From: Aurantiochytrium sp. KH105
Lineage: Eukaryota; Sar; Bigyra; Thraustochytrida; Thraustochytriidae
Direction of reading: 5' to 3'
NCBI GenBank assembly: GCA_003116975.1
Contig: BGKB01000228.1
Span: 1 to 64,000, forward strand
DNA length: 64,000 bases
Position numbers and translations under genes: made by a program. Shown here piece after piece: positions 22,001 to 42,182 of this stretch (positions are counted from its first letter, which is position 1; the number at the start of each line of letters is the position of its first letter). Below the pieces are notes generated by a model. That model saw nothing but the letters and a program-made list of their open reading frames with translations, was not told the DNA's origin and did no database searches.

Positions 22001-24427
22001 CACAAGCGAGTGAGGTTGTGTGCGCTGCAAATAGCCGCGCAAACGCGCCTGAATCTTACAAATGCAATGCAATGCTCGTACTTCGCGCGCTTTCGAGACA
22101 TCGCCAAAGTATGCCAGCTCAACGTCACTCCGTTCAGCACGCTCCGCCACTCGCGCTGCTCGCGCCAGACTCGGAAGCACCTGATTTCGAGCCCATCGTT
22201 GCATAATAATTGCATTCATGCTAAACTGGCTGCGCCGCAGACGGTACAGATGCTGTTGCTCCTCCTCCTTGGCGCGTGCTCGCTGCTCGAGAACGAGCGT
22301 CAACTCCCTCATGACGCGCTTGCGTAGTTCCAAGACGTCGCGAGCAGGCGCAAGCACCATGGAAAGCTCCTCCAACGGCGACAATCGGCGTCCCGAGACT
22401 GGCACAGGCATCGCCATTTCGAGCTTTGCCCCTCGGGAAACACCCAGCATTTGCGATTTTGCTACGGCTTCTTCGACAATGTGGAGGATCTGTCGCTGCT
22501 CCCTCTTGATCGCCAATGCCAAGACTACGTCACTGTGCGATTGACGCCATTTCCAGCCGCGCACACAAGCTTGAATCCGCGTTGCCGCAGACCATTCGGT
22601 TCGAAGTCGTGCCATGTGTGCATCGAAATGCCGGCGCCATTGACCTCGCCGTACAACACGTTGCAGCGCAACGAACCTTTGCAAAATCTGAAAATGGCGC
22701 AGGACACGTCGTCCTCGCCACAATCTCTGCAAACTCCGTGCTGCATTTGCCGTCTTGTTCCTATTCCGAATCAAAAGGTATGATAGCGTATTCGCTTCTT
22801 GGGAAAGAAAGTATCGCCACAGCTTTTGAACCTTCGAGGCCGTCTCGTTTTCTACACGTATTCGCTCTCGCAGCAAATCGGTCGCCGTTTGGCCGTCCAA
22901 TTGCAAGCCTCCCAGTTCTTCTTCTGCTGCTGCTCCTAATCTACCTTGAAGTGCGTCGTCGGTCACACCGTTAATAATATTCAGCCAAGGCGCTCGACTG
23001 CGAATGACCTCCAAAGGAACCGCTACGCCCTGAAGCACCAAGCGTCGTAGATCTCGCGTTACGAGATCTGTCAAAATGTTGTCGGCAGTAAGACCTTTCA
23101 AGCCCGCGACGTCCAAACTCAGCAGTCGAGAGTCACGGCACTGCCACGCTGTTCCATACAGCGAACTACAATGAGCGACATCAAGGCTGCGAAGCGTTCC
23201 ACGTACCGAAAGCAATGTTTCGGCAAGAACTTCATTTTCCACCTTGGGGCAGGCCCGCAAGGAAAGGTCAACAAGCATGCGAAGTCTTCCGATGCGTCGC
23301 AAAGAAAATGCGCCCAGTGAATTGCTGCGGGAAATGTGAAGTGATGTTAGAGCAACGCCTTCCACTTCAGAAGGAATCCCCAAGTTTTTGCTGTGCTTCA
23401 TTTGCAGCCGAGCCAGTTGACGTGGGCAGTTTTGAAAGAAGACGCGCATGAATTCGGGCGTGAAGGCGTTCATGCCATCCATGCGCAAGTCCCGTAGCGT
23501 ACTGATTTGGGACAGAGCTATTGCACATCGATTGGTGAGTTGCAAACAGTGCCCAAGGTCTAGAATTTCGAGATAAGGCGCCAATGGAAGCGCGCAGACG
23601 CCACGATCTGTAATTTCATCGCAAGAATGCAGGTAGAGCTCACGAAGGCAGCGAGCAGACTCCACAATCCATCGGAGAGCCTGGTCTTCCACGAAATTGC
23701 AACGCGAAAGGTCCAGCACCTGCAAGTTGTGGTGGATGATGAGAGAGACGTCGTGGTGAGCACTTGGAAGCGTCAAAAATGCACTTCCCCGAAGTCGTCT
23801 ATTATCACAGAACCAGATTCGTCTCAGCTCCGTACATCGCTCCACGAGTGCGCTGAGGCCTTGATCTGTTGTGTTTATACAACTGGAGAAGTTCGCATTT
23901 CGAAGCGCTCGACACCCCTTTGAAACACGTTCCAGCCCCAAGTCAGACACAAGTGGACAGCCACTTACATCAAGGCTCTCCAGCGCAGGGCAGTTTTCAG
24001 CGATTGCCTCGAGAGCAATGTCCGTGAGGAGTGCGCATCCTGGCAGCTCCAGAACGCAAAGTTCCGCAGAGAGGATACGCGTGACAAGGCCATTATCTGT
24101 GAGACTCGCGTTGCTGCAAATGAAGACTCGCCAGTTCATCTTAAAGGCGGCCATACACCTTTCACTTGGCCACGACATCTCAACGTCGGGCCACGGGCTC
24201 AGGTCCACAGTTCGGCAAACTTCCCCGACTGGTGCGCCCTTGTCCAACGTAAGCACATAGTTGGGCCCCTTTTCCGCTCCGGCTCCGCTGTATTCTCGAC
24301 GGAAGCGTCGGCGAAAGGCCAGCTCCCACGCTTCATCGGTAAGCGCCGCTTCCTTCTCAAGAGTTGCAGCGGCTGCCTCGAGGGTCCAGCTGCTGGCAAG
24401 CTCGCCAGCAAAAGCCTCATTTTGCAT
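19004..24427 (-). CDS. LRR (AMN1-like) - IQ - EF-hand giant protein, probable axonemal/cytoskeletal scaffold
   Basis: 1807 aa from the ATG at 24427; the frame is open 15 more codons, but only to a GTG. Residues about 105-495 are Cys-containing leucine-rich repeats of the AMN1/F-box-LRR type, with units such as LESLDVSGCPLVSDLGL. About 530-625 carries several IQ-like calmodulin-binding segments (AATRIQACVRGWKWRQ), with another near 796 (CKIQARLRGYLQ). About 650-1250 is mostly coiled coil. About 1330-1376 is an Asp/Glu/Ser tract. About 1440-1505 may be a small beta domain resembling MABP. About 1590-1680 holds three EF-hand-like units (DTDHEGEVTLGQF, DVSGDGRMDFREL, DTEGKGEVLLDDL), the middle one canonical. 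The tail is a basic coiled coil. The combination suggests a calcium/calmodulin-responsive flagellar scaffold; that is inference. It is divergent from the gene at 24925, which also has AMN1-type LRRs. Confidence 0.9.
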   Translation of the reverse strand: MQNEAFAGELASSWTLEAAAATLEKEAALTDEAWELAFRRRFRREYSGAGAEKGPNYVLTLDKGAPVGEVCRTVDLSPWPDVEMSWPSERCMAAFKMNWRVFICSNASLTDNGLVTRILSAELCVLELPGCALLTDIALEAIAENCPALESLDVSGCPLVSDLGLERVSKGCRALRNANFSSCINTTDQGLSALVERCTELRRIWFCDNRRLRGSAFLTLPSAHHDVSLIIHHNLQVLDLSRCNFVEDQALRWIVESARCLRELYLHSCDEITDRGVCALPLAPYLEILDLGHCLQLTNRCAIALSQISTLRDLRMDGMNAFTPEFMRVFFQNCPRQLARLQMKHSKNLGIPSEVEGVALTSLHISRSNSLGAFSLRRIGRLRMLVDLSLRACPKVENEVLAETLLSVRGTLRSLDVAHCSSLYGTAWQCRDSRLLSLDVAGLKGLTADNILTDLVTRDLRRLVLQGVAVPLEVIRSRAPWLNIINGVTDDALQGRLGAAAEEELGGLQLDGQTATDLLRERIRVENETASKVQKLWRYFLSQEANTLSYLLIRNRNKTANAARSLQRLWRGRRVLRHFQILQRFVALQRVVRRGQWRRHFDAHMARLRTEWSAATRIQACVRGWKWRQSHSDVVLALAIKREQRQILHIVEEAVAKSQMLGVSRGAKLEMAMPVPVSGRRLSPLEELSMVLAPARDVLELRKRVMRELTLVLEQRARAKEEEQQHLYRLRRSQFSMNAIIMQRWARNQVLPSLARAARVAERAERSDVELAYFGDVSKAREVRALHCICKIQARLRGYLQRTQPHSLVRMSVQNVPRLLEEVGKTYTAQQSALEQISVFNSLLARCEGNQQHFSDIVTGSAKAKHKFWGNLGASVRLRILVCERFASNYAKRLRYHGKTSALVRAQLQQLRTTEHLAGLVGKYLTERRGELDRGEHGYAALEDAKVRLLFAQTTPENSLTLERELMEVEGQWLSECSANIERSHSEILSILRAFVVHETTRLTMELTLQRTIMREYRKIADMVRCEWAWRRELLATDLASVQMNDAETRAYLKEQTARLEACVKSSMEENETRTEAFVTMCSQERMQCMTLDKRAVRKLEKAIMQIRREVKYKAWTAIIPANRLKPAELVAVQDQMLAARNRVDNDHAHRAAVDAEDDEGDGDSQANEEDDEHMTDTERMIRDLLDDAVQASRDATDPDLEPRTTGFEGIKELLMTEREREKQRMKAVIMERQRGRLGIAEGIASLKLTVGADEELGMKLLNGKLRQRGLAIWSCVRRDLCECFQLAEPVYLWTRTSTTALHHIRGLRLDCEVDPRLGPRLGLDDNNSDDNGSDDDDEDDESSEGVSASEDDEQSGAQDGGREDEDNESGEDVWAGRRRRASLALAKASRRVSTRAAQAAQRATGHSDMNKISTALGRLTAASKGAQSRVAQQDAVYNTKIPTFAILVSREGTPGESIVDVRVAIGDADAETLENRGYECLDGEMGVPEKKRERVREPFRLWVARSETYMAPTAVDLGKLYERKAEFQAMFEQNPGNKRVAQILHELEQEIKEVEFNREGEDDEALKLHKLEQTISGVCMSKKDTRKLMSCFAAMDTDHEGEVTLGQFMYYIGCEENALSRRIFKFLDVSGDGRMDFRELLHALATMCMFGPRELVNLMFKFADTEGKGEVLLDDLKRVMVLQHQLDPVDHFDLKRIVQHIERIYGNTSRMNFDQVYEVHVKYPMMFQPAFEIKIAMCKTFLGEAYWDRKRELFAEVRAELRKKNDREKTKLKRQKLQELRRQQGIRTTRDRIQSKIYDALDRLTS

Positions 24428-35307
<10,880 letters not shown>

Positions 35308-35833
35308 ATAAAGCCACCACCGCCTCTCTCCCCTTTTTAGTTCCACTCACGACCCGTTAGTTAGCATTTGTTCTGGCTGGCGGTAGGTAGCCTAGCCAAC
35401 GTTTGTTGAGAATTACATATTTTCGGGCTTTTGCAAGTGTGCGTTCTCGTTGGGATCCCGACGTCGAATCCTGCACCTGCACGCCGCCGGGTAGATCACA
35501 CCACCAAGCAGAATACGCCAGCAAGTCAAAACGGAGATTGTGCGTCCCCGCCGTCGACCTTTGCAGTGCAAACAAGTTGTCTCTTCCTTTTTCTTCCTCG
35601 CCGCAGCAGCTCCTTGTCTCGCCGCAATCTCCCTCGAGCCAGGCCTGGATCCCAAACGTCGCTCGCGCCCTCCCCCTCTCGTCCCGGCGGCGCTGCTCGC
35701 CGCAGAGCACGCCCCGTGGCGCGGAAATCGAGGCCGTCGCGCCCGTCGCGTCTTCGGCGACGACCTTTTTCTTTTCTTGCGAGCCCGCCCTCGCGCAGTC
35801 GCTGGCGCGGTCGCTGGCGCGGTCGAGCAAGGG
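35308..35833. other. spacer and leader before basic nuclear-type protein
   Basis: It holds the 3' end of the 3460-aa gene and the promoter/leader of the gene at 35834. The frame of that gene is open back to 35540, but this part is Arg/Pro/Ala-rich and not convincing as coding. Confidence 0.5.
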
Positions 35834-37213
35834 ATGCCGCGCGTGAAGGGCGCGAAGCGCAAGGCGGAGGCCGCGGGCGCGGGGCGCGGGCGCGGCAAGA
35901 AGGCGCGCGCGAGCGGCGGCGGCGATGGCGGCGGCGATGGCGGCGATGGCGGCGCGGGCCGCGGGCGCAAGGGCCGCGGGCGCGGGCGCGGGCGCGGGAA
36001 GCGCGTCGAGGCCGGCGGCGGCGGGCCGGGCGGCGCGGCGAAGGCGGAGGCGGGCAGCGGCGGCGCGGCGGCGGACGACGGCGCGTCGGTGAAGACGGGC
36101 GGCAGCGGCGGCGGAGAGGCGGCGGCGAAGAAGGCGGCCAGCGCGCAGGCCGCGCACAAGCCGCTCAACTTTGGCAAGAACGTGCGCACGACGACGGGCG
36201 TGCGGCGCTTCGAGGACCAGGCCATCGCGCTCGCAGAAATGCCGCAAGACCTTCTCGACGCGCTGGCCAAAGCCGTCTTCGCAGAACCAGATGTCCTCAA
36301 GCCCTTGGAAAGCGACTGGCCCCCGCTGGATAAGACGGCGCCGAAGAAAACGACCTTTGAGCCAGACCTGAGCGCGACGCAAGAGATCCTGGCCAAGGCA
36401 GGCACGACCTTGTCCCTTGAGAGGGTGCAGTCGGCGTGGCTCTTTTTGACGTGCGGAAGACTCCCCATGCCGCGTTCCGACGCAGATGTGCAGCGTGTGT
36501 GGGAAGGCGACGAGGCCAAAGATATGAAGACCCTGACCGCTCGCGAACCGGATCAGCTTTGGTTCGGCTCCGAGGATTCATGGCAAGAAAAGGATCCACG
36601 TGAAGTCTTTGACGCCATCCAACTCAAGTTGGCCCTCGAGCGAGCTGCGAATATTCGGCTCATGCGCTTCGAATTGCAGGACCACCTCGCTGCAACTTCA
36701 GAGGTCGAAAAGGAACTCGACAGAATTGCAACAACGCCAGCGCAAAAAGTCGAGGCACAGAATGCCATCAGCGCAGCGCGCGCATCCGCAGCTGCCGCAC
36801 AAGATCTGCTCCAGAACCATCAAAGCCAGACGGTGACTGTCAAGAGCGCGGACGTTGGAGAAGAATCGGTGTCTACTGTTCCGAGCAGCGCGGCAGGTTT
36901 TGCCACGTCGGCAAGCGGGAGCGCGGAAGGAGCGTCAACAGAAGCGAACGTACCGAAACATTCTGTCCCCGTCAATCCAGGGTTTTCTGCCTGGGTGCGT
37001 GACACACACTCTGACGCGATCAACCGGATGACGGATCGCGCAAAATTTCTGCAAACCTCCCCACACGTGCTCGAGGAAGAAAGGGGGCCCAAGTTGGAGG
37101 AACTCAATCTCGAAGTGAATGCGTTCTATGAGCGTCTTCAGGCAGAATGGCTTCAGTTCTCCTCTCACACGCAGAACGAGTGGAAGAGGCGAGCTCACGA
37201 GAATCAGAGCTAG
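35834..37213 (+). CDS. basic GK/GR-rich N-terminus protein, unknown function, probably nuclear
   Basis: 459 aa from the ATG at 35834. This start is preferred over an in-frame ATG at 35540 because MPRVKGAKRKAE opens a typical basic nuclear segment and the upstream codons look like translated leader. Residues 1-105 are Gly/Arg/Lys/Ala-rich with RGRGKK and GRGRGRGK blocks (AT-hook or RGG-like, nucleic-acid binding by composition). About 105-330 is a helical globular region that begins KPLNFGKNVRTT and contains WLFLTCGRLPMP. About 330-400 is Ser/Ala-rich, and the last 60 residues are helical and charged. I do not recognise the globular part. The G/C-rich N-terminus is compositionally extreme compared with the rest of the gene. 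Confidence 0.75.
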   Translation: MPRVKGAKRKAEAAGAGRGRGKKARASGGGDGGGDGGDGGAGRGRKGRGRGRGRGKRVEAGGGGPGGAAKAEAGSGGAAADDGASVKTGGSGGGEAAAKKAASAQAAHKPLNFGKNVRTTTGVRRFEDQAIALAEMPQDLLDALAKAVFAEPDVLKPLESDWPPLDKTAPKKTTFEPDLSATQEILAKAGTTLSLERVQSAWLFLTCGRLPMPRSDADVQRVWEGDEAKDMKTLTAREPDQLWFGSEDSWQEKDPREVFDAIQLKLALERAANIRLMRFELQDHLAATSEVEKELDRIATTPAQKVEAQNAISAARASAAAAQDLLQNHQSQTVTVKSADVGEESVSTVPSSAAGFATSASGSAEGASTEANVPKHSVPVNPGFSAWVRDTHSDAINRMTDRAKFLQTSPHVLEEERGPKLEELNLEVNAFYERLQAEWLQFSSHTQNEWKRRAHENQS

Positions 37214-37921
37214 CCAGGCCTGAATGCTTGATCTCTCCGTCGCGCATTTGTTTAGCAGTGAGACTTGAAAGAGACGTTGTGTAATGATGAAACAAGGGCA
37301 ATTCAAGAAGAAAAGGGAGTATATTAAAGAGATTGAAGATGCGCAAGAGTGCGGTCTTTATGATAGAGAGATTTCAAAGAGCTGGCACGGGCACAACTAC
37401 TATTCCCTCTTCTTCTTCTTTTTCTCTTTCTTTATCCCTCCCTCTTTCTCTTCGAATCAACCTAGCATGTGTAAAGAATAGCATGTGTAAAGAAGCACCT
37501 GCGCCAAGGCCTGACAAGTGTGTGAGTGAATGAGCGAGCGATAAAAGGATCAAAGGGTTGAGGAAGAGGTTTGAGAAAAAAAGGGCGAACAAAGGCTAAG
37601 GGACTCTGATTGATGAGAACTCGTCAGAGCGCGAGGCCTGGTCCAGTATAGTATAGGAGCGCTTGCCATCCATGGAATCAATAAAGAGCTGTCTTGCGTT
37701 TGTTTGACACAACGGTGAGGAGGGGCTGTCCGAGAAAGAGGTGAATTTCCCAAAGACACATAATAGGCTGACTGTCGTGGGCCCTTGCCAGACTGTCTCT
37801 CTGTCGGCGCTCCTCGAAGAAGAAAGAACTATGGAATTGCCACTCGACTTTGCCGTCCTACACGTGCGAGCTCGAGAGGAATTGAAGAGCATCCATGGGC
37901 AATCAGTGCATCAAATTCAAA
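37214..37921. other. convergent 3' spacer
   Basis: It lies between the stop codons of the basic protein and eIF3k. AT-richer, with a T/C-rich run (37405-37450). No gene is seen; it probably holds two 3' untranslated regions. Confidence 0.55.
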
Positions 37922-38584
37922 TCAGAACAACGAGTGAGCCAGAGCCTGGGTGAGCTGCGGAAACTGCACCTCGGCAGGGCCAGTAGACTGACTTGAGGGC
38001 TTGGGCTGGTTGCCAGGGCTCGCGGGCATCACAAAGCGGTCCTCCTTGGCCTCGATGCCAAAGTCCTTGGCGATGTTGCCGACGGGGTAGTTGAGGTACT
38101 CGCCGAGCGCCTTCTTGGGGATTTCCTGGTGCGTGAGCGCAACAGTCTGGAAGATAGTTTTGCGCAGCGCGTCCTCGAGTCCGGGAACAACGGCCAGGAC
38201 CTCGGGGCGCTTCTCTAGCAACTGCCAGAAAGCGGTGAACTGGCATCCCTCGAGCTTTTCGGCCAGCTTGGTGAGCTGCGAGACGCTATCCATGAGGTGG
38301 TACTGGCTAGGCACCAGGTACAGGCAGAGCTTGAAGTCGGCAGCGGGGAGCTGCATGAGCGCGAGCGCGAGGATCTTGAGGAGCACGTCCAGATCGACGA
38401 CGCCCTCGTCCTGGTCCGGGTGGAACTGGTACAGCTTGAGGATGGCCGTGTTGATCTCCAGGTCGTACCACCCTTGGTCCACCTGCGCCTGCACGCACTG
38501 CGTCAGCTCCGGCAGGATCTCCTTGTTGTACCTGTCGGTCTCCAGCAGGCCCTTGGCGGCCTTCTGCATCTCGTTGTCGCCCAT
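37922..38584 (-). CDS. eIF3k: eukaryotic translation initiation factor 3 subunit K (eIF3k)
   Basis: 220 aa, close to the 218 aa of animal eIF3k. The ATG at 38584 sits in an ideal context (ACCATGG). The frame is open 85 codons further upstream, but only as Arg/Pro-rich low-complexity sequence. Family-typical segments are present: GLLETDRYN near the N-terminus, YDLEINTAILKLYQFHP, LLKILALALMQLP and CQFTAFWQLLE, followed by a winged-helix-like C-terminal half. eIF3k is a non-core subunit of the eIF3 complex, which binds the 40S ribosome during initiation in the cytosol. It pairs with eIF3l in other organisms; no eIF3l is in this window. The C-terminal ~30 residues (Pro/Ser/Gln-rich) are less conserved. 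I am confident in the family. Confidence 0.93.
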   Translation of the reverse strand: MGDNEMQKAAKGLLETDRYNKEILPELTQCVQAQVDQGWYDLEINTAILKLYQFHPDQDEGVVDLDVLLKILALALMQLPAADFKLCLYLVPSQYHLMDSVSQLTKLAEKLEGCQFTAFWQLLEKRPEVLAVVPGLEDALRKTIFQTVALTHQEIPKKALGEYLNYPVGNIAKDFGIEAKEDRFVMPASPGNQPKPSSQSTGPAEVQFPQLTQALAHSLF

Positions 38585-39147
38585 GGTCTCCTTCGTCGCC
38601 TCGAGCAGCCGATCTCTCTCGGCCTCCTGCGCGGCGGGCGGCGTGCGGCGGCGCGGGCGCGGAGGGCGGGCGGACACGCGGGCGGGCGGACGCACAGGCG
38701 GGCGGACACGCGGGCGGGCACGCGGGCGCGGCGGGCGGGGCGAGCGGCGGAGAGCGGCGGCCGAGGTGGTTATGCGGGCGCCGCTGCGCGAGAGCCACGA
38801 ACGCGATTTCCAGGCCAATAGGGCGGCCCTGGCGCGCACTCGCGGGCCAGCGAGCCTTCGAACGATTGACTGCTTTTACTATGGACAGACAGGGACTGTC
38901 ACGACACAGCGGGAAGGAGAATGGGTCAAGGGGAAGAGAGAAAAGCGAGCGAGAGCGATGAGGTTCCCCGGCATTCTCTTTTCATGGAGAAGAGAAGAAA
39001 GGAACGGCTGGGCTGGGGCTGGGCTGTCAAGAGCAAGGCTGGCTGTACACGAGAAGATAATGGAATCAGAGAAAGGGATAGGACCAAGTATCGCTGTACT
39101 TGTATTTGACGAAACAAAAGATTCTTAGATTGCGGAATAGAAACACC
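38585..39147. other. spacer between eIF3k start and EML-like stop
   Basis: It is the upstream region of eIF3k, very GC-rich next to the start (GGGC/GGAC-type repeats 38635-38760), and the 3' end of the EML-like gene. No gene is seen. Confidence 0.5.
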
Positions 39148-41975
39148 TCACTTCCAGGACGTGACCGGTTTCCATGCGCGGGTTGGCTGGACAAAGGTAG
39201 TCCGCTCAATTTCGCGGGCGTGCCGAGCTTCGTCCTGGGCTAAAACCCACTGAAAGACGGCCTTATCGCAGCCACCTACAGAAATGACACGCGACCCATC
39301 AGCGAGCCAGCGGGTGTTCATGACGTGCGAACTATGCCCCGTCAATGCATGATGCGGTGCATTACCGACAAGACAAGGGTAATTGTAAAGGTTGACATTG
39401 CCAAAATCATCGCCCGTCACAATGAGCCGATGGTCCGGCGAGCGAGCGACGGCATTGACGTCGGTACCATCAGAACCGTGCGGCCAAATGCCCATAACAT
39501 CAAAGCCGAGTACGCATGAGAATGAAGCCCACTCCATATCGCGAATGCGCGAGGCGTGCGGAATAATTCGACCATTTACGGCATCCCACACCAAGGTCTC
39601 GTACGATCCACTATTGCTTTGCAAGAAGCGAGAATCAGCAGACCAATCAATGTGCGTCACATAGCTACTATGGCCCTTGCAGCGCGCTAAATGCTTGAAT
39701 CCCTCTTGGACGAGATATACGTCGATAAAGTTGTCATGCGAAGCGACGGCCAAAAGCCTTCCATCCGGGCTAAAGCGAATGTCATCAATGGTCTCTGTGC
39801 AGTGCTTGGCCTTGTGCAAAATCTCATAGGTACGTGCATCGAGTACAGCAAACGAGCCATCCTTGAAGCCGACTGCAATGCGGTCCGCTGCACTGCCACG
39901 GCCGTTGGGATCCGCGCAAATGTCAACAGACCGGGCTTGCGCGGGCAAGTCGATGGACTGAATGAGCTGACGCGACGTCGCATCCCACACAATGAGACGG
40001 CGGTCCTCGCCGACGGTGCAGAATGCGCCGGGCAGTTGCGGGTGAGCTCCGAGGCCGTAAAGGTCCTGAGCATGACCTCCCACAAGAGTCTTCCAGGGTC
40101 CCGGGCCCTGAGAGGACCTGGTCTCAGGCGCTCCGGATGACCCGGAGGAGCTGGAGGAAAACATTCGGAGCGAGCCGTCTTGAGCTGCGACGACAAGAAC
40201 TGGGGATGCTTTTCCTCGCGACAAGAGTGCGAGCTGACGCGCGGCGCCGCTGCCCGTGGGCATTTGGACTTGCTCTTGGTTGACAAGGGCACCTGCCCCT
40301 TGAGAGGCGCTTTCGGTCGACCAGTAGGTGAGACGCGCATCCTTGGCTCCGGCCGAAATCAGCTGATGATTGGCAGCAACAAGGACTGCAAGGACTGGTC
40401 CATCGTGGGCGGGATACGCCCGCTTGCACTTTGCCGAGGTTGCATCCCAAAGATACATGACGCCGTTGGAGCCGCCGGTGACGAGGGTCTTTCCACCGGC
40501 CAAGAATGCAGCACAACGTGTCTCGCGTGGCTGAGGCGTGACCTTGCCGTATGTGCCATTTTTACCTCCAGAAAGCTTGCCCGTCTCGAGATTGAGACTC
40601 CAGAATTTGGTGTGCTTGAAACCACAGGTGACGAAACGCTCCTCGGACCCTGATCGGGTTTCGTCATCGACAACAATGGCAGTAATTTGAGGGGGTGTGC
40701 CGTTTTGGGCCGGAGCCTGCGCTAGCATCCTTCCCGTGGTCCACTCCCAGATGCCCAGCATGTGATGATTGTCTCCCCCGATGGCAATGAGCACGTCCGG
40801 TCGGCGCTGAGAAAAGGCAAGAGCCGTGATCCGGCGCTCGTAAAAGCCAGCTGGAGTGCTACCAACAATTTGCATGGTGGCTAGATCCCAAACGTGGACT
40901 TGAGGGTTCTTGCCCATGCAACCTGTTGCGGCGTACTTTTGCGAGGGGTCCACGGCAATACACGTGACGTCATCCGTGTGACCTCGAAAGAATCGCTGCT
41001 CGTGCTTGCGGGGATCGTATACGATGCCAAGGCCGGCCGCGGCATACACGAGCTCTCCATCTGCCTTGGCGATGAGGCCGGCCCGAGGGTTGCAGCCATA
41101 GACAAACTCGAGATCGAGCGTCTGTTCGGGAAGCAGTCCCGATCGCTTGGTCTCATTGGCATTCCAGTTCGACGGAGTGTAGGCGCTGACCCACGAATTG
41201 CTGACGCGGTACCGAATCGTCTCGGGTGAGTTCTCAGCGTCCAGCTTTTCGTCCTCTGCAGCACGAAAAGGGCCTCGACGTAGCGAAGCAGTTTTCCTCT
41301 TTTCGGGAGCACTCCTTGCGACGGACTCGGCGTGGCGTTGACGCAGAGATGTTGGTAAGGAGTTGGCCTGCGCTGACTTTCGCGCGGCGCGTCGGCGTTT
41401 GGCCTGTTCGATGATGTCTTCTGCAAGAACGGACGACTCTTGACGCTCAATACGCAAGTCATCCTGTTTTGCGCGGATTGCTTCGCGTTCTGCAGGGGAT
41501 TTAAAAAGAGCCTGGACGAACTCTTGCAGGGACAAATTGCCACTGCCATCGACATCCCATCGTTCGAAGAGCCCTTTGAGAAGAGTCTCGGGCGTGCCGA
41601 GCGTGAATGGTTCGAGCGCGCGACGAAACTCTACGAAGCTGATGCAGCCATCATGATTTACGTCAATCTGCTTGAACTGTTTGAGCAGCGTGCGCTCCGG
41701 GTTACTGCTTGACTTGGTTCGCTTCTCGAGGTTTTCCTTTGCACAGATTAAAAGAGTTGTTGTTAGCGCGTGGCGTGTGTTGTCCATCGCGTTTCGATCG
41801 TCTTTCTTACCTTGAGCACGGCTTCGACAGCATCGACGCTGTTGATCATCTTGCGGCGCGCAGGAAAAAGCGCGGTGCGCACAGCACGCACGGTTGCAGG
41901 TACGGGAGTTCTGCTGTCTGCTGCTGCTGCTGTCTGCTGCTGCTTCTTTTCGCGCGCACTGGGGCTAGCTTTCAT
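39148..41975 (-). CDS. EF-hand plus EML-type WD40 protein (echinoderm microtubule-associated protein-like), two exons
   Basis: Exon 1 is 41975-41811 (55 codons) and exon 2 is 41736-39148. A 74-base intron at 41810-41737 has donor GTAAGA and acceptor TGTGCAAAG, phase 0. The spliced protein is 917 aa. Reading exon 2 alone from an ATG at 41787 would begin inside the intron and lose the first helix before the EF-hands. Residues about 71-95 (IDVNHDGCISFVEF) and 111-132 (WDVDGSGNLSLQEF) are two good EF-hands. A basic Ser/Arg linker follows, and from about residue 260 come HELP-like and tandem WD40 units (GCNPRAGL, FFRGHTDDVTCIAVDP, HVWDLATMQ) to the C-terminus, as in EML proteins. EMLs bind microtubules and occur in axonemes; the EF-hands suggest calcium control. 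Start and splice are inferred from sequence, not from transcripts. Confidence 0.9.
41737..41810 (-). other. spliceosomal intron in EML-like gene
   Basis: On the minus strand the 74 bases begin GTAAGAAAG after ...GTGCTCAAG and end TTTTAATCTGTGCAAAG before GAAAACCTC. Both flanking exons keep the frame (phase 0), and the joined residues VLK-ENLEK continue one amphipathic helix leading into the EF-hands. TTAAT near the 3' end is a possible branch region. This is the only convincing intron I see in the window. Confidence 0.85.
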
Positions 41976-42182
41976 GTCATGTTGCCGTTACGCTTTTTCA
42001 AATTTTTTTTTTGTTGAAATGAACAATTGGGCTCAAGTGCTTCACTTCATCTCAAAGTGGAAAAGGCTTGCCAAGCTTCTCTCTTTCTCTTTATCATCTC
42101 CGCACGAGATCATCCTTGTCTTTCGTTCCATCGTTCAAGTAGTCGGGGGTGGGTAGAAAATCAAATCAAATGATGTAAATCT

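Noticed and set aside
35540..35833. N-terminal extension of the basic protein
   Set aside because: Leader-like sequence. A hydrophobic patch could mimic a signal peptide, but the following GK/GR-rich region is nuclear-type.
38585..38839. N-terminal extension of eIF3k
   Set aside because: Arg/Pro/Ala repeat translation; the ATG at 38584 has an ideal context and gives the family length.
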